A stretch of 55,187 nucleotides of DNA, from assembly GCA_017860275.1 (NCBI GenBank), contig JAFNAQ010000012.1, positions 1 through 55,187 of the forward strand, written 5' to 3'. Made by a program: the position numbers and the translations under genes. The stretch is from Bacteroidota bacterium (GTDB taxonomy: Bacteria > Bacteroidota > Bacteroidia > Bacteroidales > P3). Each line of letters begins with the position of its first letter. The first letter of the stretch is position 1. Positions 52,236 through 55,187 of the stretch are shown here, in pieces. A model generated the notes under the pieces. That model saw only the letters and a program-made list of their open reading frames with translations, made no database searches and was not told the origin of the DNA.

Positions 52236-53318
52236 CTAGACTAGGGTTGTTAGGTGTCTGATATAGTAGTTTTCTGATTCTTCTATCCAATGTTTTATAT
52301 CGTTTTTATGCCTTAGAGGTTGTTTCGAATAGTCCAAAAGCTCAGTGAGATTAAAACTTTTCGATACAATTCCTGCACCGGCTTCACTAGCATCTAAGGC
52401 ATTTATCTCTTGTTCTATATGAGTTGGTATCATCATAATAGGTTTTCCCAGATACATTGCCTCGCAAACAGATTCGAAACCAGCCGTTGTAATATAAGCC
52501 TTACAACCTGCCATATATTCCAAGAACTTAGTGTCGTTTATCTTATGGAAGGTTAGATTCTTGTCAACAACAAGTTCTTCTTCCTCATCTTTCTTATCCC
52601 AAAAGATATGTATCTCTTGCTCTGGATTTTCTTTGTGCCACTTTATAACCTCTGCGGCATAGCCATTACTAACCATATATCCTAAGATATAGTTCTCGTT
52701 TGTAGGTTTTAGGTTCAATACTTCCTCTCGAAGTAGGGGAGGAACAACGGCAATTCTTTTCTGAATGGAATCTTTAATAGGATAAAGAGACAGAGCAAGT
52801 TTCTTTACGGAGCCAATTGAACAAATCAATGCATTTAACCTTAAGTAAAGTTTTCCCTGCTCTGTTCCCTTACCATATTTATATTTAGGGTGCATAATCA
52901 AGAACTGATGAGCAATGCTAATAAATGGAACCTCTTCATTAAATCTTAGATTGGTCAGCCCAGCCAATATTTCATAGAAATTAATAACGACATCAGGCTG
53001 TTTAATACTTATTTCTTCATGAATCATTTCCATGCTTTTATTAAACTTCTTTAGTTTGCCAGCTCTAAGGTTATACACAACAGTTCTTAGTAGTTGAACA
53101 TCTGTATTGTTTTTATTCCAAATAAAGTTAGGGCTATGATATGTTTTCACAGGAGCACCAATTTTTTCTAGAAAGAACTCAGGGATAGCTCTTGTCTTGC
53201 ATTTACCAACTAATACACCAACAACTTGGTGGTTGTTTTTTCGAAGAATATTAGATAGAGCAATGGCTTGGGTAAGGTGTCCTCTACCTTCACCTTGAAC
53301 AATAAATAAGTATTTCAT
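52236..53318 (-). CDS. Glycosyltransferase, GT1/MurG-like fold
   Basis: This 360-residue protein opens with FIVQGEGRGHLTQAIALSNILR, a nucleotide-sugar glycosyltransferase start. The C-terminal donor-binding part reads YITTAGFESVCEAMYLGKPIMMIPTHIEQEINA. The target is unknown. It starts 3 bases after the stop of the LpxH-like gene, so both may act on one glycolipid. Confidence 0.8.
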   Translation of the reverse strand: MKYLFIVQGEGRGHLTQAIALSNILRKNNHQVVGVLVGKCKTRAIPEFFLEKIGAPVKTYHSPNFIWNKNNTDVQLLRTVVYNLRAGKLKKFNKSMEMIHEEISIKQPDVVINFYEILAGLTNLRFNEEVPFISIAHQFLIMHPKYKYGKGTEQGKLYLRLNALICSIGSVKKLALSLYPIKDSIQKRIAVVPPLLREEVLNLKPTNENYILGYMVSNGYAAEVIKWHKENPEQEIHIFWDKKDEEEELVVDKNLTFHKINDTKFLEYMAGCKAYITTAGFESVCEAMYLGKPIMMIPTHIEQEINALDASEAGAGIVSKSFNLTELLDYSKQPLRHKNDIKHWIEESENYYIRHLTTLV

Positions 53319-53321
53319 AGT

Positions 53322-54122
53322 CTAAACAGCACCTCTAAGAACTTGTTCATATAGTATTTCATCTTCATCGGAAGTAATGATAGCCGAATGTTCGGAAACA
53401 ATTTTCCAGTTACCATTAAAATCTTCTGTCAATGCTGTCAAAGACTCAATCCAGTCCCCAGAGTTTAGGTATAATATGTTATCATACATTTTCTTTTCAG
53501 CGTGGTGGATATGTCCACATATAACTCCATCGCAGTTATTCCTTTTTGCAGTACTAACAATATGTTCTTCGAATTCGCTGATATAGTTTACAGAAATCTT
53601 AACCTTCGACTTTATTTCTTTTGCAATAGAATAATAAGGCAATCCCTTTCTTGCTCTTCTCATATTATAGAATTTATTTATCCATAATAAAGAAGAGTAT
53701 CCAATATCCCCCAGCTTTGCAAGCCAATTTATTGAAGAAGTAATATGATCGAAAATATCTCCATGAAGCACGAAATATCTTTTCCCATTACTCTCATATA
53801 TAAAATCTTTCTTTATAGAGATATTTAAGAAGTTCAGAGGAGCAATCTTTTCTATAAAATCATCGTGATTACCTCTTATATAAATTATCTTTGTTGTGTG
53901 TTGTAGGTCTAGTAGCTTTTTAATAAAGTTAGTATGGTGTTCTGTCCATGTTTTATTACCTCGCATTATAGACCAACCATCAATAATATCTCCTGCAAGA
54001 ATAAGTGTTTCGCAAGTGTTATTATCTAAGAATTCAATTACATCTTTTGTTTTTGACCATCGAGAACCAACATGGGTATCTGAAAGGACAATTGTTTTAT
54101 GGTGATTAATTATTTTATTCAT
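53322..54122 (-). CDS. LpxH-like metallophosphoesterase
   Basis: This 266-residue calcineurin-type phosphoesterase has the full metal-site set: LSDTHVGSR, LAGDIIDGW, IRGNHDD, LHGDIFDH and ICGHIHHAE. The layout matches UDP-2,3-diacylglucosamine diphosphatase-like proteins. Bacteroidota often carry several, and the pairing with a glycosyltransferase suggests lipid A-like or other glycolipid metabolism. The true substrate is not shown. Confidence 0.85.
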   Translation of the reverse strand: MNKIINHHKTIVLSDTHVGSRWSKTKDVIEFLDNNTCETLILAGDIIDGWSIMRGNKTWTEHHTNFIKKLLDLQHTTKIIYIRGNHDDFIEKIAPLNFLNISIKKDFIYESNGKRYFVLHGDIFDHITSSINWLAKLGDIGYSSLLWINKFYNMRRARKGLPYYSIAKEIKSKVKISVNYISEFEEHIVSTAKRNNCDGVICGHIHHAEKKMYDNILYLNSGDWIESLTALTEDFNGNWKIVSEHSAIITSDEDEILYEQVLRGAV

Positions 54123-54150
54123 AATAAAAATACATATTTAATTAATACTG

Positions 54151-54158
54151 CAAATTTA
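54151..54158 (-). promoter_or_regulatory. -7 box (TAAATTTG) for the LpxH-like/glycosyltransferase operon
   Basis: It matches TAnnTTTG on the minus strand, 28 bases before the ATG. Confidence 0.55.
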
Positions 54159-54262
54159 TCCTCTAAGTATTAACCAAATATGTATTCAATATTATCAAAT
54201 TGATAATTCTATGTATCTATAAACTAATCTGTAATTCTAATTATTAATAAGGAGTTACAAAC

Positions 54263-55168
54263 CTACTCCACTATAAACTTTTTGGAAACCAAACCTTGCT
54301 TGGTGTTTATCTTAGCAAGGTAAAAACCTTTATTGAAAGAAGAAATATTAATTGTCTTGGAATAATCTCTAACCTCTGAATGGTAAATTCTTTTACCCAT
54401 AATATCATAAATCTCAATATCCTTTATCATAGAAGAACAAGAAAAGTTTATATCATCCTTCGCCGGATTAGGAAAAACAAATATCTTAGCTTTATCTTTC
54501 TCAATTGCATCAAGTCCTACAACATTAGAACAACCTACAAAACCATAATAACTATTTTCTGTATTATTATAATATTGCAATTCTCCATTATATTCATAAC
54601 AACTTAAAAAACCTGTAGAACCACCAGTTACAATTTTATCTATAACATTATAGAGTAATCCCTGATTATTTCCTATTCCCTCAATCCATTTGAATAACTC
54701 ATAATCACCCATACCCATAGAATATTGTCTTCTCAAGATACCAGATACTTCGATTGTATCTATTGATATAACTATGAAATTTTTATAAAACCATTTCATA
54801 GAATCTCCAACTGATAAAGAAAAATCATACAACATAATTCCATACCAAGATTCATTATCATAACCCTCTTTCCCTTTATAAAAAACCTGCTTTTGAGAAT
54901 TTTCTCTTAGTCCTCCAATACATTCAGCCGTCGAGGGATTAAATACTGAGTCCTGAAACCAATATAGTTTTTTAAATAATGAATCCTCAATTATTGTATC
55001 CTCATCGGTTAGAGCAAACCTATTATAATGATAACCATTTGTTCCTTCACTGGCAAAATGCGTAGTCCAAATCTGAAGACCTGGTTTGACTATTGGAATA
55101 TAAGAATAATCTTGTGCATAGGTTGTTAAACCGCTTATTAATAATAATACAAATACTAATTGCTTCAT
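54263..55168 (-). CDS. T9SS-sorted exported protein, hypothetical
   Basis: This 301-residue protein has a signal peptide (VFVLLLISGLTTYAQ). A body of about 200 residues is rich in aromatic and acidic residues (QDSVFNPSTAECIGGLREN, ELFKWIEGIGN). It ends with a T9SS type A sorting domain (VFPNPAKDDINFS ... QGLVSKKFIVE). The body resembles a common Bacteroidota T9SS cargo type with no assigned function. The sorting domain is intact. Confidence 0.8.
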   Translation of the reverse strand: MKQLVFVLLLISGLTTYAQDYSYIPIVKPGLQIWTTHFASEGTNGYHYNRFALTDEDTIIEDSLFKKLYWFQDSVFNPSTAECIGGLRENSQKQVFYKGKEGYDNESWYGIMLYDFSLSVGDSMKWFYKNFIVISIDTIEVSGILRRQYSMGMGDYELFKWIEGIGNNQGLLYNVIDKIVTGGSTGFLSCYEYNGELQYYNNTENSYYGFVGCSNVVGLDAIEKDKAKIFVFPNPAKDDINFSCSSMIKDIEIYDIMGKRIYHSEVRDYSKTINISSFNKGFYLAKINTKQGLVSKKFIVE

Positions 55169-55187
55169 ACTTATAGTTTTTTAAACA

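Overview
The window is about 55 kb of AT-rich DNA from a Bacteroidota genome, most probably a Bacteroidales member that has a type IX secretion system (T9SS). The reasons are several T9SS type A C-terminal sorting domains, gldH, mutA, a PSP1/RicT gene, a heavy-metal RND pump fused to its outer-membrane factor, and many TAnnTTTG -7 promoter boxes. Four of these promoters also carry TTTG 19-20 nt upstream, which is the Bacteroidota consensus. No rRNA, tRNA, CRISPR array, IS element or phage module was seen.

Region 1 (1-10.7 kb) is a surface-adhesin locus. It holds the 3' end of one T9SS adhesin, three tandem hairpin terminators, a small HTH gene, a LytS-type histidine kinase with a LytTR response regulator, a receiver-only protein, and a 2354-residue adhesin. 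The adhesin has eight units of anchor-J/cleaved-adhesin plus FN3 domains, and its sorting domain has lost its last strand. Three direct repeats phased by 21-22 bp lie just upstream of the receiver-adhesin operon and look like LytTR binding sites.

Region 2 (10.7-24.9 kb) has a 21/22-bp tandem repeat array, mutA without mutB, and a multi-spanning membrane protein. It continues with a flavodoxin-fold oxidoreductase, a VWA membrane protein with a TerB-DnaJ protein, a glycosyltransferase fused to a decayed sugar-transferase module, ornithine aminotransferase, an exported protein, a CDF metal transporter and a TPR membrane protein. Region 3 (25.0-32.7 kb) is mostly housekeeping: a dihydroorotate-dehydrogenase-like protein, a four-helix-bundle protein, then holB-ricT-gldH-PBP1A in one tight cluster, and a lipoprotein.

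Region 4 (32.7-34.0 kb) has no intact gene. It holds repeats, unexplained hairpins and two relic T9SS tails on the minus strand. Region 5 (34.0-40.6 kb) is a heavy-metal efflux operon ending in a stub that resembles the start of a P-II protein. Region 6 (40.7-45.5 kb, minus strand) has a P-domain T9SS protein, a low-complexity exported protein, and a sigma-54-type response regulator downstream of a ureohydrolase-like protein with a damaged metal site. Region 7 (45.7-52.2 kb) is a phosphate regulon: porin, pstS, pstC, pstA, pstB, phoU and a PhoB-like regulator, with no adjacent kinase. Region 8 (52.2-55.2 kb, minus strand) has a glycosyltransferase with an LpxH-like phosphoesterase, and another T9SS cargo protein.

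The strongest leads are the LytTR circuit next to the mosaic adhesin, the dispersed GNRA-loop terminator family with compensatory changes, the phased palindromic array before mutA, the solute-binding-like insertion in PstC, and the T9SS gene relics. All functional calls come from reading motifs by eye; no database search was run.
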